Shown: positions 50,751 through 59,528 of the stretch, in pieces | How the letters are laid out: every line of letters begins with the position of its first letter | Position numbering within the stretch: the stretch's first letter is position 1 | From: Mannheimia indoligenes | Lineage (GTDB): Bacteria > Pseudomonadota > Gammaproteobacteria > Enterobacterales > Pasteurellaceae | Assembly (NCBI RefSeq): GCF_036880405.1 | Contig: NZ_JBAJJM010000002.1 | Location: forward strand, 62,001 to 126,000 | Direction of reading: 5' to 3' | Length of the DNA stretch: 64,000 nucleotides | The notes under the pieces: generated by a model | Databases searched by the model: none | What the model saw: the letters and a program-made list of their open reading frames with translations, nothing else | Told to the model about the DNA's origin: nothing | Position numbers and translations under genes: made by a program

Positions 50751-51037
50751 TGATTAATACTCTTTATAACTTAACAGCAAAGGGCTTGTTAAAAGCCCTT
50801 TCTTTTATTTTAGCCACCGCATTATTTGCAATAATTTTACTAAATTCGACCGCTTTTGCTCTTACTTTTGGAGGAAAAACACCGTATTTAGTGATGCTCA
50901 TCTTTTATGGTATGGCAATTTTGTGGATACACGGGGTTGGATTTGAAATTCATTCAACGATTTGGAAAGCAATTTTTTTACCGATAGTAGGTTATCTTAT
51001 TGTCATTCCATCTTTATGTATTTTATTAATGAAATAG
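50750..51037 (+). CDS. ybgE: Cyd operon protein YbgE
   Basis: The 95-residue protein has three hydrophobic helices and the YbgE layout, ending in a family-like VGYLIVIPSLCIL. Function in cytochrome bd is not established. It starts with the last base of cydX (TAATG), so it is translationally coupled. Codons 10-20 contain an intrinsic-terminator-like hairpin (50779-50811) that could lower its transcription. Confidence 0.85.
   Translation: MINTLYNLTAKGLLKALSFILATALFAIILLNSTAFALTFGGKTPYLVMLIFYGMAILWIHGVGFEIHSTIWKAIFLPIVGYLIVIPSLCILLMK
50779..50811 (+). terminator. Terminator-like hairpin inside ybgE
   Basis: AAAGGGCTT pairs with AAGCCCTTT around a short loop, followed by CTTTTATTTT. The hairpin lies within the ybgE reading frame (encoding KGLLKALS), 29 bases after the cydX stop. 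Confidence 0.55.
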
Positions 51038-51067
51038 AGGCATTTTTAATGCCTCTATTTGTTTTTG
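51032..51067 (+). terminator. Terminator after ybgE
   Basis: AAATAGAGGCAT pairs with ATGCCTCTATTT around TTTTA, followed by GTTTTT. The ybgE stop is in the left arm. Confidence 0.88.
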
Positions 51068-51197
51068 ATAGGTAAAAAATATTTTTACGATTAAACTCAA
51101 AATATACTTGCACAACGATTTGTCTATCTCTACAATAGCAACCAATTTTCCGCCTAAATTTTGGGCGTTTTTTCATTTTGAAGAAAGAGGAAAAAGT

Positions 51198-51599
51198 ATG
51201 CATTTTCCGATTCGGGTTTATTACGAAGATACTGATGCTGGTGGGGTAGTTTATCACGCTAACTATCTTAATTTTTTCGAGCGAGCTAGAACGGAATTTT
51301 TAAGGCAATACAATTTTTCTCAGCAGGCACTTTTTGCAAAATCTCTCGCTTTTGTCGTGAAAAAAATTGAGATAGACTATAAGCTACCTGCACGTTTAGA
51401 TGATTTATTAAACGTAGAAACAACCATTTCAGAGTTTAAAAAAGCTACTTTGGTGTTTAAGCAAACCTTGTGGAAACAAGATATCTGCTTAAGTGAGGCA
51501 ACTGTAACAGTTGCCAGTGTTGATCTCGTTAAAATGAAACCTGTTGCAATTCCTGATGATATTCGTCAAGCATTACAAAAAATTAATTTTTCTATTTAA
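51198..51599 (+). CDS. ybgC: Acyl-CoA thioesterase YbgC (Tol-Pal associated)
   Basis: The 133-residue hot-dog-fold thioesterase starts MHFPIRVYYEDTDAGGVVYH, containing the catalytic Asp of the 4-hydroxybenzoyl-CoA thioesterase group, then NYLNFFERARTEF. It interacts with phospholipid-synthesis enzymes in E. coli. The ATG at 51198, with AAGAGGAAA upstream, is preferred to an in-frame one at 51108. It heads the Tol-Pal operon. Confidence 0.93.
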   Translation: MHFPIRVYYEDTDAGGVVYHANYLNFFERARTEFLRQYNFSQQALFAKSLAFVVKKIEIDYKLPARLDDLLNVETTISEFKKATLVFKQTLWKQDICLSEATVTVASVDLVKMKPVAIPDDIRQALQKINFSI

Positions 51600-51620
51600 A
51601 AACTATTCGGAGTTTTATTA

Positions 51621-52301
51621 ATGCAAACTGAATTTAGCCTTCTATCGTTGTTTTTAGAAGCAAGTATTGTGGTCAAGATCGTAATGTTGATCCTTGTTGT
51701 ATTTTCAATTTTATCTTGGGCGGTTATTATCCAGCGTAGTAAGGTATTAACAAAAGCGAGAAAAGACTCATTGACGTTTGAAGATCGTTTTTGGTCTGGC
51801 GAAGATTTAAACCGCTTACATCAAGGTTTAGAAAACCGTCGTGATGCTTTAACAGGCTCAGAACAAATTTTCTATGTTGGATTTAAAGAATTTAACCGTT
51901 TACAACAAGCAAATCCTGATGCACCTGAATCTATCATTCAAGGTTCAACTCGTGCAATGAATTTGGCGTTAAACCGTGAAATGGAAAGCCTAGAAAACTA
52001 CATCCCGTTTTTAGGCACCGTAGGTTCAATTAGCCCATATATTGGCTTATTTGGTACAGTATGGGGAATTATGCACTCATTTATGGGGTTAAGTGCAGTT
52101 AAACAAGCAACCTTACAATCTGTTGCACCGGGTATTGCAGAAGCATTAATTGCAACCGCGATTGGTCTATTTGCGGCAATTCCAGCAGTTATGGCATATA
52201 ACCGTTTAAACTTACGTTTAGGTAAAGTAGAACAAGGTTATGTGAATTTCATTGATGAATTTACGACCTTATTACATCGTCAAGCCTTTTCAAAAAGATA
52301 A
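51621..52301 (+). CDS. tolQ: Tol-Pal system proton channel protein TolQ
   Basis: The 226-residue protein has three membrane helices: one near residues 14-36 and two after residue 130 (TVGSISPYIGLFGTVWGIMH). With TolR it forms the stator powered by the proton gradient. The E. coli length is 230. It starts 21 bases after ybgC and lies 139 bases before tolR. Confidence 0.97.
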   Translation: MQTEFSLLSLFLEASIVVKIVMLILVVFSILSWAVIIQRSKVLTKARKDSLTFEDRFWSGEDLNRLHQGLENRRDALTGSEQIFYVGFKEFNRLQQANPDAPESIIQGSTRAMNLALNREMESLENYIPFLGTVGSISPYIGLFGTVWGIMHSFMGLSAVKQATLQSVAPGIAEALIATAIGLFAAIPAVMAYNRLNLRLGKVEQGYVNFIDEFTTLLHRQAFSKR

Positions 52302-52304
52302 ATA

Positions 52305-52362
52305 GCAAGCGGTTTCTTTCTGATAAAAATTTGCAAAATTCAGTAAAAAATCGACCGCTTGT
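52305..52362. repeat. Inverted uptake-sequence pair inside the tol operon
   Basis: GCAAGCGGT (first base off the consensus) at 52305 faces ACCGCTTGT at 52354-52362, and CTGA pairs with TCAG inside. It lies between tolQ and tolR, where no terminator is expected. Confidence 0.75.
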
Positions 52363-52440
52363 AAAGTAATAATGCGTAGTTAAAAGTGCTACGTTATATA
52401 AATTAATGATAGATGCAAAAGCATCTTAAAAGAGGAAAAT

Positions 52441-52881
52441 ATGTCGATTCGTCGTGTAAAACGTAATGACATTAAATCGGAAATTAATATTGTTCCATTC
52501 CTAGACGTATTGTTAGTACTATTGCTTATTTTTATGGCAACAGCACCTATTATCAGTCAAAGTGTGGAAGTTAATTTACCTGAAGATACACATAGTCAAT
52601 CTGTATCAAATGAAGATAAAACGCCTGTTATTTTAGAAGTGGCGGGTGTGGGGGCATATAAATTAAAAATTGATGGTAACTATGTGCAAAGTAATGGGCA
52701 AGATAATATTTCTGAAGCAGAAGTGATCGCTTATGCCGGAGAGCAATTTCAAAAAGATAATAATACATTATTTTTAGTTGCCGGTGATAAAGTTGTACCT
52801 TATGAAGAAATTATGAAAGGTATCACATTACTTAAAGATGCAGGGGTTAAATCAGTGGGTTTAATGACTGAAGGCAAATAA
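52441..52881 (+). CDS. tolR: Tol-Pal system protein TolR
   Basis: The 146-residue protein has one helix near residues 18-38 (IVPFLDVLLVLLLIFMATAP) with the proton-path Asp, and a periplasmic domain of the ExbD/TolR fold. It works with TolQ and TolA in outer-membrane constriction at division. The length is close to E. coli TolR (142). AAGAGGAAA precedes the ATG. Confidence 0.96.
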   Translation: MSIRRVKRNDIKSEINIVPFLDVLLVLLLIFMATAPIISQSVEVNLPEDTHSQSVSNEDKTPVILEVAGVGAYKLKIDGNYVQSNGQDNISEAEVIAYAGEQFQKDNNTLFLVAGDKVVPYEEIMKGITLLKDAGVKSVGLMTEGK

Positions 52882-52897
52882 TCAGCAAGGATAACGT

Positions 52898-54184
52898 GTG
52901 AAATCTCAACAAGATAGACTAGAGCTTGCAGTTATTATTTCGATCTTATTACATATATTATTGATTGGATTATTATTGCTTGGGTCTCTTTTCACCAAAA
53001 CGGAATTAGCAGCGGCTGGAGGTAGTGGCGGTGATAGCGACAGCTTCGAAGCCGTAATGGTTGATACCGGGCAAGTGGCGGCGGAATATGGGCAATTGAT
53101 GGCGGAGAAAAAGGGCTCTAAACCAGCTAAGCCAACGGTAGAGCCTAGAGAAGAGCCTGAAGAAACTGTTGAAGAAGCGGAAGAAAAGCCAACTCCGGAA
53201 GAAATTGAGCAACAAAAGAAAGCTGAATTAGCGGCAATTCAAGAAAAGCAACGTCAGCAAAAGTTGCAAGAGCAGCAAAAACTTCAAGAACAGCAAAAGC
53301 AAGAGCAAGCGAAACAAGAAGAAATTAAAAAGCAACAAGCAGCCGAAGAGGCTACACGTAAAAAAGCAGCTGAAGCAGCAAAATTAAAAGCAGATGCAGA
53401 AGCTAAGCGTTTGGAAGCTGCTGCTAAACAAGCTGAAGAAGAAAGAAAAGCGAAAGAAGCCCAAGAGAAGAAACTTGAGCAACAAAAAAAAGCTGAAGCT
53501 GAAAAGAAATTACAAGAGCAGAAAGAGCTAAAAGAGAAACAAGCTAAGGAAAAAGCAGAGAAAGAAGCTAAGGAAAAAGCTGAGAAAGAGGCTAAAGCGA
53601 AAGCCGAAAAAGAAGCTAAAGAAAAAGCAGAAAAAGAAGCCAAAGCAAAAGCTGAAAAAGAAGCTAAAGAAAAAGCAGAGAAAGAAGCTAAAGCAAAAGC
53701 TGAAAAAGCTGCTAAAGAAAAAGCAGAGAAAGAGGCTAAAGCAAAAGCCGCTGCTGAAGCAAAAGCTGCTCAAGCGAAGAATAACAAAGCACTTGACGAT
53801 TTCCTAGATGGTGGCGACATTGGCGGTGGTTCAAGCAAAGGCGGTAATAAAAACTCATCGGGTTCTCAAGGATCAGGCGGTACAAGTGGTCTTGGTCAAG
53901 GTGCGAATGTCGATGGTAATGCATACGGTCAGCGAATTAAGAAATTAATTCAATCTAAATATCGTGTTGATCCAAGCTTTGCAGGAAAACAATGCGATGT
54001 TAAGATTTTCTTAAGTCGAGATGGTACAATTACTAATTATCAAGTAGTTAGTGGCGATAAAGCAGTGTGTGATGCAGCGGTAAGTGCAATTGTGGCAACC
54101 AGAAAAGTGCCGCCTGCACCATCAGATGCAGTCTATAATATGTTTAAATCTCCAACGCTTGATTTTAGTTTAAAAGTTAAATAA
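52898..54184 (+). CDS. tolA: Tol-Pal system protein TolA
   Basis: The 428-residue protein starts with GTG at 52898 (MKSQQDRLELAVII), 16 bases after tolR. A membrane helix is at about residues 10-32. A long Lys/Ala/Glu helical region follows (about residues 60-290), then a globular C-terminal domain with KLIQSKYRVDPSFAGKQCDV and KVPPAPSDAVYN. It links the inner membrane to Pal. The middle part is tandem-repeated in 8-residue units. Confidence 0.95.
   Translation: MKSQQDRLELAVIISILLHILLIGLLLLGSLFTKTELAAAGGSGGDSDSFEAVMVDTGQVAAEYGQLMAEKKGSKPAKPTVEPREEPEETVEEAEEKPTPEEIEQQKKAELAAIQEKQRQQKLQEQQKLQEQQKQEQAKQEEIKKQQAAEEATRKKAAEAAKLKADAEAKRLEAAAKQAEEERKAKEAQEKKLEQQKKAEAEKKLQEQKELKEKQAKEKAEKEAKEKAEKEAKAKAEKEAKEKAEKEAKAKAEKEAKEKAEKEAKAKAEKAAKEKAEKEAKAKAAAEAKAAQAKNNKALDDFLDGGDIGGGSSKGGNKNSSGSQGSGGTSGLGQGANVDGNAYGQRIKKLIQSKYRVDPSFAGKQCDVKIFLSRDGTITNYQVVSGDKAVCDAAVSAIVATRKVPPAPSDAVYNMFKSPTLDFSLKVK
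53541..53763 (+). repeat. Tandem 24-base repeats in tolA
   Basis: About nine imperfect 24-base units encode alternating EAKEKAEK and EAKAKAEK. The adjacent 48-base pairs are nearly identical, so the tract can change length by slippage or recombination without changing frame. Confidence 0.85.
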
Positions 54185-54200
54185 CTTTAGAGGGTTAAAA

Positions 54201-55487
54201 ATGAAATTATTCTCTCGTATATCGAGTGTAATAGCGATAGTTTCTACATTGGTTACAAGCCAAGTGATGGCAGATTCTGATGTTCGAATTTCTATTGATG
54301 AAGGTGTAAGTATGGCTCAACCGATTGCGGTTGTGCCGTTTAAAGCAAGTGGCGTGCCTGCTGATGTGGCACAGATTATTTCTGACGATTTGCGAAATAG
54401 TGGTAAATTTACACCGCTTGAACGTTCTCAAATGCCTGCACAACCGGGTTCTGCTGGAGAAGTAGTAGCAGATCAATGGAGTGCTATTGGGATTGATAAT
54501 ATTGTTGTAGGACAAGTAAGTAGCACTGGCGGCGGTTATAACGTAGCTTATCAATTAATTGATACGCTAGGGACTTCAGGGACTGCAGGTGGTGTAATTG
54601 CTCAAGGCTCATTCATTGTGCCAGCAGCACAAATCCGTCAAGGTGCTCACACAGTAAGTGATCAAGTATTTGAAAAATTAACTCAAATTCGTGGTGCATT
54701 TAGAACGAAAATTGCTTATGTAGTACAACGTGGCGTATCATCTTATGAATTACGTGTATCGGATTATGATGGCTTCAACGCTTTCACTATTACAACAAGT
54801 AAAGAGCCATTAATGTCTCCAGAATGGTCTCCGGATGGTAGCAAATTAGCCTATGTTACCTTTGAGAACAAAAAAGCACAGGTTGTTGTGCACGATATCC
54901 GTTCAGGTTCTCGCCGTGTTGTAGCTGCATTAAAAGGGCATAACGGTGCACCGGCATTCTCACCAGACGGTTCTCGTATTGCATTTGCTTCTAACCAAGA
55001 TGGTGAGTTAAATATTTATGTGGTGGGTAGCAACGGTGGAACACCAAGCAAATTAACTGCAAATGCAGGAAATAATACTGAGCCTAGCTGGTCTCCAGAC
55101 GGGAGTACAATCTACTTCACTTCTGACCGTGCTGGTTCTCCACAAGTGTATAGAATGAGTTCATCAGGTGGCGGTGCAAGCCCAATGGGTGGTCGTGGTA
55201 GCTACAATGCTAAAGTATCATCTGATGGTAAGAATCTAATCATGATTGCCGGTGATAGAGTTGTGAAACGCGATCTCGCTTCAGGTGGCACGGAAGTACT
55301 GAGTTCAACTTTCTTAGACGAAAGTCCAAGTATTTCACCAAATGGCATTATGGTTATTTATAGCTCTACCAAAGGTACGAGTAAAGTGCTACAATTGGTA
55401 TCCGCAGATGGGCGTTTTAAAGCTAATTTGCCGGGAGCAGGCGGACATTATAAATTCCCTGCGTGGTCCCCATACTTAACTAAATAA
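54201..55487 (+). CDS. tolB: Tol-Pal system periplasmic protein TolB
   Basis: The 428-residue protein has a signal peptide (residues 1-24, SQVMA) and a Pal-binding N-terminal part. The six-bladed beta-propeller has repeats such as SPEWSPDGSKLAYVTFE, APAFSPDGSRIAFASN and EPSWSPDGSTIYFTSD. The length equals E. coli TolB (430). It lies 17 bases after tolA. Confidence 0.97.
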   Translation: MKLFSRISSVIAIVSTLVTSQVMADSDVRISIDEGVSMAQPIAVVPFKASGVPADVAQIISDDLRNSGKFTPLERSQMPAQPGSAGEVVADQWSAIGIDNIVVGQVSSTGGGYNVAYQLIDTLGTSGTAGGVIAQGSFIVPAAQIRQGAHTVSDQVFEKLTQIRGAFRTKIAYVVQRGVSSYELRVSDYDGFNAFTITTSKEPLMSPEWSPDGSKLAYVTFENKKAQVVVHDIRSGSRRVVAALKGHNGAPAFSPDGSRIAFASNQDGELNIYVVGSNGGTPSKLTANAGNNTEPSWSPDGSTIYFTSDRAGSPQVYRMSSSGGGASPMGGRGSYNAKVSSDGKNLIMIAGDRVVKRDLASGGTEVLSSTFLDESPSISPNGIMVIYSSTKGTSKVLQLVSADGRFKANLPGAGGHYKFPAWSPYLTK

Positions 55488-55514
55488 TAATATTTCTCTA
55501 ATTAGGAGCAACAA

Positions 55515-55988
55515 ATGAAAAAATTTGCTAAAGTTTTAATGGTAGCAGTACCAGCTTTCGCATTAGCAGCATGTAGCAGCTCATCTGATGATGCAGCAGC
55601 AAACGCAAATGCAAACGCAGCAGCGAATGCAGCAGGCGAATTCGGTGGTTTAACAGCTGAGCAATTAAAAGCACAATACAACACAGTATACTTCGGTTTT
55701 GATAGTTATGCAGTTGAAGGTGAATACCGTCAATTATTAGACGCTCACGCTCAATTATTAGCTAAAACTGAAGGTAAAGTAACTATCGCTGGTCACGCGG
55801 ATGAGCGTGGTACTCCAGAGTACAACATCGCATTAGGTCAACGTCGTGCAGATGCAGTTAAAGGTTACTTAGCAGATAAAGGTGCTAACAATACTTCAAC
55901 TGTTTCTTACGGTGAAGAGAAACCTGCAGTGTTAGGTCATTCTGAGTCTGACTACGCGAAAAACCGTCGTGCAGTATTAGAATACTAA
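55515..55988 (+). CDS. pal: Peptidoglycan-associated lipoprotein Pal (P6 homologue)
   Basis: The 157-residue protein has a lipobox ending at Cys20 (FALAACSSSS) and an Ala/Asn-rich linker. The OmpA-like domain contains VYFGFDSYAV, AGHADERGTPEYNIALGQRR and SYGEEKPAVLGHSE. It binds peptidoglycan from the outer membrane and is the Haemophilus P6 antigen homologue. It is the last gene of the Tol operon here: the usual cpoB (ybgF) is missing after it. Confidence 0.98.
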   Translation: MKKFAKVLMVAVPAFALAACSSSSDDAAANANANAAANAAGEFGGLTAEQLKAQYNTVYFGFDSYAVEGEYRQLLDAHAQLLAKTEGKVTIAGHADERGTPEYNIALGQRRADAVKGYLADKGANNTSTVSYGEEKPAVLGHSESDYAKNRRAVLEY

Positions 55989-56009
55989 TTCTTAGTTGAT
56001 TCTAAAATG

Positions 56010-56040
56010 AAGCCCTGAATAATCAGGGCTTTCTTTTTAT
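56010..56040 (+). terminator. Terminator after pal
   Basis: AAGCCCTGA pairs with TCAGGGCTT around ATAA and runs into TCTTTTTATT. Confidence 0.9.
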
Positions 56041-56054
56041 TAAATATCTATATT

Positions 56055-56936
56055 ATGAATTTCTGGAATGCCTTATCTCCGTTATTTAAAGCCATATCTT
56101 GTGTACTTTTATCGGCATTAAGCTTTGCTGCTATGGCAGTATTTCTTCGCTTATCTGGTGAATTACCTGTGGCTGAAAAAGCCATTTTCCGTAATGGTAT
56201 TACGGCATTAATAAGCGGCTATATTGTTTGGAAAAATCGTCAATTATTCTTCGGGCATAAAGAAAATCGGCTTTTGTTACTTTGTCGTTCGGTTACTGGT
56301 CTAATCGGTATTTTAGTTGGTGTTTATATCATAGATCATCTCGTATTAAGTGATGTAGATATGATTGGCAAGCTAACTTCTTTTATTTTGATTATTCTAT
56401 CCGCTATCTTTTTGAAAGAAAAAGCTTCTATAGCACAGTGGCTCTTATGTATTGTTGCCTTTATTGGTGCACTTTTTATTATTAAACCTGCATTTGATAT
56501 TCGATTTATCCCTTATTTAATTGGTATTATCGGCTCTGTTTTTGCTGCGATTGCCTACTTATGTTTGAGATTATTGTCAAAAACAGAAAAATTAGAATCG
56601 CCAAATACCATTGTTTTCTTTTTTTCTATGTTCTCGACCTTGATATTATTACCTTTTGTCGCCATTGATTATGTACCACTGACTTCTATGCAATTAGTGT
56701 ACTTAATTCTAGCGGGCATCACGTCAGCAGTTGGACAGTTTTGTGTAACTACAGCATATAAATACGCAGCTGCTAAAGATATCTCAATCTATAGCTACGC
56801 ATCAGTAATCTTTAGTGCGGTTTTAGGAGCACTACTTTTTGAGCAATACCCTGATGTGTGGAGCTGGCTAGGTTATGTCATTATTTTTATAGCAAGTTGG
56901 TTTATGTTTGTTTTAACGAAAAAGCAAGCAAAGTGA
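56055..56936 (+). CDS. DMT-superfamily (EamA) transporter
   Basis: The 293-residue protein has ten hydrophobic helices in two EamA repeats. FRNGITALISGYIVWKN marks the first repeat, and the end of the second is YPDVWSWLGYVIIFIASW. Family members export or import amino acids, nucleosides or other metabolites, and the substrate here is unknown. It occupies the place of cpoB after pal. No clear ribosome site is seen. Confidence 0.85.
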   Translation: MNFWNALSPLFKAISCVLLSALSFAAMAVFLRLSGELPVAEKAIFRNGITALISGYIVWKNRQLFFGHKENRLLLLCRSVTGLIGILVGVYIIDHLVLSDVDMIGKLTSFILIILSAIFLKEKASIAQWLLCIVAFIGALFIIKPAFDIRFIPYLIGIIGSVFAAIAYLCLRLLSKTEKLESPNTIVFFFSMFSTLILLPFVAIDYVPLTSMQLVYLILAGITSAVGQFCVTTAYKYAAAKDISIYSYASVIFSAVLGALLFEQYPDVWSWLGYVIIFIASWFMFVLTKKQAK

Positions 56937-57001
56937 AATCATTAATCTTTGCCATAAATTTTGTTAGAATAGCACCACTTAGTTTACGAAAAGGATAAAA
57001 A

Positions 57002-57874
57002 ATGCAATTTATTGGAAAAATAATTGGCTTTATTTTGGGTTACCAAATTTTTCACGGTCTATTTGGTGGGCTATTAGGGGCATTTATTGGGCATTTGGCA
57101 GATAAAAAACTCTATGCCTTAGGCACAGTACGCTCAAGTACTTTTGGTAAAAACCTTACTCGCCAATCGCTTTTCACTCAAACTACCTTTGCAGTCTTAG
57201 GACATATTGCGAAAGCCAAAGGTCGTGTAACCGAAGCCGATATTGAATTAGCTCGTGCATTAATGGCTCGCCTAAAATTAGACGGTGCAGCTCAACAATT
57301 GGCTCAAGAGGCTTTCACTTTAGGTAAAGAGCCTAATTTCCCATTGCGTCAAGTTATTCAAGAGTTTCGTGAAGCCTGTGGTGCAAGAACTGATTTGCTG
57401 CGTTTCTTTGTTGAAGTACAAATGCAAGCGGCGTTGCAAGATGGCGAATTGGATGCAAACGAACAACAAATTCTCTTTACGATTGCAGAAACAATGGGAA
57501 TGTCTCGTTTCCAATTTGAGCAAATGATCGCGATGATTATGGCGGCTCAACAATTCCGCACCGGGGGCTATTACCAACAAGGTGGAAGCTATCATCAGCA
57601 ATCGCAAAGTGGCTACAGTTCTCAAGGTGGTGGATATGGTTATCAACAGCCGGCAAAACCGAGTATTGAAGCGGCTTATACTGTGTTAGGTGTAACGGCA
57701 CAAGACGATCAAAATACGGTTAAACGAGCTTACCGCAAGCTAATGAACGAACATCACCCTGATAAATTAGCAGCAAAAGGCTTACCTGATGAAATGATGG
57801 AATTAGCGAAAGAAAAAGCCCAACAAATTCAATCCGCCTATGATCTCATCTGCAAAGTAAAAGGATGGAAATAA
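57002..57874 (+). CDS. djlA: Membrane-anchored DnaJ-like co-chaperone DjlA
   Basis: The 290-residue protein has an N-terminal membrane helix (residues 5-31, Gly-rich FHGLFGGLLGAFIG), a TerB-like helical domain, a Gly/Gln/Ser linker, and a C-terminal J-domain with RKLMNEHHPDKLAAKG (HPD motif). It stimulates DnaK at the inner membrane. The E. coli length is 271. Its stop overlaps the next start as TAATG. AAAGGATAA precedes the ATG. Confidence 0.94.
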   Translation: MQFIGKIIGFILGYQIFHGLFGGLLGAFIGHLADKKLYALGTVRSSTFGKNLTRQSLFTQTTFAVLGHIAKAKGRVTEADIELARALMARLKLDGAAQQLAQEAFTLGKEPNFPLRQVIQEFREACGARTDLLRFFVEVQMQAALQDGELDANEQQILFTIAETMGMSRFQFEQMIAMIMAAQQFRTGGYYQQGGSYHQQSQSGYSSQGGGYGYQQPAKPSIEAAYTVLGVTAQDDQNTVKRAYRKLMNEHHPDKLAAKGLPDEMMELAKEKAQQIQSAYDLICKVKGWK

Positions 57875-58500
57875 TGGATTCACGTTCGCATATCATTCCG
57901 CTGTTTTTAGCTATAGTTATTACCGTTATTGCCGTTTGGTCTGGTTTTAATCCAACAGATAGAGCGGTATGGTATGCGGAAGTTGCCCCCATTTTTGTCG
58001 TATTCGGCTTGCTGATTATCACTTACCCAAAATTTCAGTTTAGCGGCTTAGCTTATTTTCTAATGTCGCTTTGGTTAATTATGCATTTAATTGGGGCAAA
58101 ATATACTTTTGCCAATGTGCCGTTTGATTGGGCGAATCAATTTCTAACACCATTTTTAGGAGAAGAACGTAACCATTTTGACCGTGTGGCACATTATATT
58201 ATCGGTTTTTATAGCTACCCAATGGCGGAATGGTTATTGCGTAAACGTAAATGTACCTTTGGAGTTGCCCTCTTTTTCTCGTTATTTTTTATAATGTCGG
58301 TGGCGGCAGCCTATGAAATTATTGAGTGGCAATATGCGGTGATAGAAGGTGGCAATGCAGGTATTGAATTTTTAGGCTCTCAAGGCGATATTTGGGATGC
58401 TCAAAAAGATATGTTAGCCGATACCTTAGGGGCAATTACCGCTCTGATAATTTATGTGATTACTCGCCCTGATTTGCGTATTCACGATAGACATTTTTAA
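57874..58500 (+). CDS. YjdF-like (DUF2238) inner-membrane protein
   Basis: The 208-residue protein has about six hydrophobic helices and the DUF2238 motifs ERNHFDRVAHYIIGFYSYPMAEW, quoted here as ERNHFDRVAHYIIGF, and AAAYEIIEWQYAV with GSQGDIWDAQKDM. Function is unknown. The start at 57874 overlaps the djlA stop (TAATG), which also fits the family N-terminus. A strong inverted uptake pair follows it. Confidence 0.87.
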   Translation: MDSRSHIIPLFLAIVITVIAVWSGFNPTDRAVWYAEVAPIFVVFGLLIITYPKFQFSGLAYFLMSLWLIMHLIGAKYTFANVPFDWANQFLTPFLGEERNHFDRVAHYIIGFYSYPMAEWLLRKRKCTFGVALFFSLFFIMSVAAAYEIIEWQYAVIEGGNAGIEFLGSQGDIWDAQKDMLADTLGAITALIIYVITRPDLRIHDRHF

Positions 58501-58504
58501 CTCT

Positions 58505-58560
58505 CAAGCGGTTGAATTTACGCATTTTTTTGCAAAATTTTTATAAAATTCAACCGCTTG
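58505..58560. repeat. Inverted uptake-sequence pair after the yjdF-like gene
   Basis: CAAGCGGTTGAATTT pairs exactly with AAATTCAACCGCTTG, a 15-bp stem around TTTTTTTGCAAAA. It fills the 77-base gap before dusC. Confidence 0.87.
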
Positions 58561-58577
58561 TCATTTTATTTTAACTA

Positions 58578-59528
58578 ATGAACTCAATTCCAAAAGTTAT
58601 TCTCGCCCCAATGCAGGGGGTGTTAGATCCCTTCGTTCGTAACCTTTTAACCTCTGTGAATGAATACGATCTCTGTATTTCTGAATTTGTGCGGGTTGTG
58701 GATCAAAAATTACCGAAAAAAGCTTTTTATCGTTTAGTACCGGAGCTTTATCAAGGCGGATTAACGGATTCCGGCACGCCAGTGCGAGTGCAGATTTTAG
58801 GGCAACACCCCCAATGGTTGGCTGAAAATGCAGCACTTGCGATTGAGCTGGGCTCGCACGGGGTAGATCTGAACTGTGGTTGCCCATCTAAAACGGTAAA
58901 TGGCAGTAATGGTGGGGCATCGCTACTTAAAGATCCTGATTTAATTTACCGAGCGACAAAAGCAATGCGGGAAGCTGTGCCAAATGAACAGATTGTGTCT
59001 GTAAAAGTACGTTTAGGTTGGGATTCTGCCGAGCAATGCTTTGAAATTGCCGATGCTGTTCAGCAAGGTGGAGCGAATGAAATAACCGTACACGGGCGAA
59101 CAAAATCTGATGGCTATCGTGCCGAACGTATTAACTGGCAAGCGATTGGTGAGATTCAAAAGCGTTTAACTATTCCTGTTATCGCCAATGGCGAAATTTG
59201 GGATTTTGAATCTGCAAAAAATTGCCAAGAAATGACCGCTTGCAATACTTTGATGATTGGCAGAGGGGCATTAAATACGCCAAATTTGAGCAAGGTAGTG
59301 AAATATAACGAGCTAAAAATGGCGTGGAGTGAGGTTTTGCAACTATTGTTTAAGTATGTTCAGATGGAAAATCAGTTTGACACAGGTTTTTACCACGTCG
59401 CCCGTATAAAGCAATGGTTACGCTATTTGGATAAAGAATATCCACAAGCAGTCGAATTATTTGATATTTTGAAAACTGAACACGGCTATGATGGTCTAAA
59501 AGCACATATTGAAAAGGCGGTGGGCTAA
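58578..59528 (+). CDS. dusC: tRNA-dihydrouridine(16) synthase DusC
   Basis: The 316-residue TIM-barrel flavoprotein has PMQGVLDPFVRNLL at the N-terminus, the catalytic Cys102 in LNCGCPSKTVNG, and VKVRLGWD and ITVHGRTK for substrate and FMN binding. It reduces U16 in tRNA. The length equals E. coli DusC (315), and PMQGVLD favours DusC over DusA or DusB. It ends one codon before the YcjF gene, which follows without a gap. Confidence 0.93.
   Translation: MNSIPKVILAPMQGVLDPFVRNLLTSVNEYDLCISEFVRVVDQKLPKKAFYRLVPELYQGGLTDSGTPVRVQILGQHPQWLAENAALAIELGSHGVDLNCGCPSKTVNGSNGGASLLKDPDLIYRATKAMREAVPNEQIVSVKVRLGWDSAEQCFEIADAVQQGGANEITVHGRTKSDGYRAERINWQAIGEIQKRLTIPVIANGEIWDFESAKNCQEMTACNTLMIGRGALNTPNLSKVVKYNELKMAWSEVLQLLFKYVQMENQFDTGFYHVARIKQWLRYLDKEYPQAVELFDILKTEHGYDGLKAHIEKAVG

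Noticed and set aside
53541..53763. CRISPR-like periodic repeats
   Set aside because: The repeats are coding, adjacent and without spacers; they belong to tolA. No CRISPR array was seen anywhere.
53284..53773. Long minus-strand frames rich in Ser/Phe opposite tolA
   Set aside because: They are shadows of the tolA Lys/Ala/Glu repeats on the other strand, with no ribosome site and no family resemblance.
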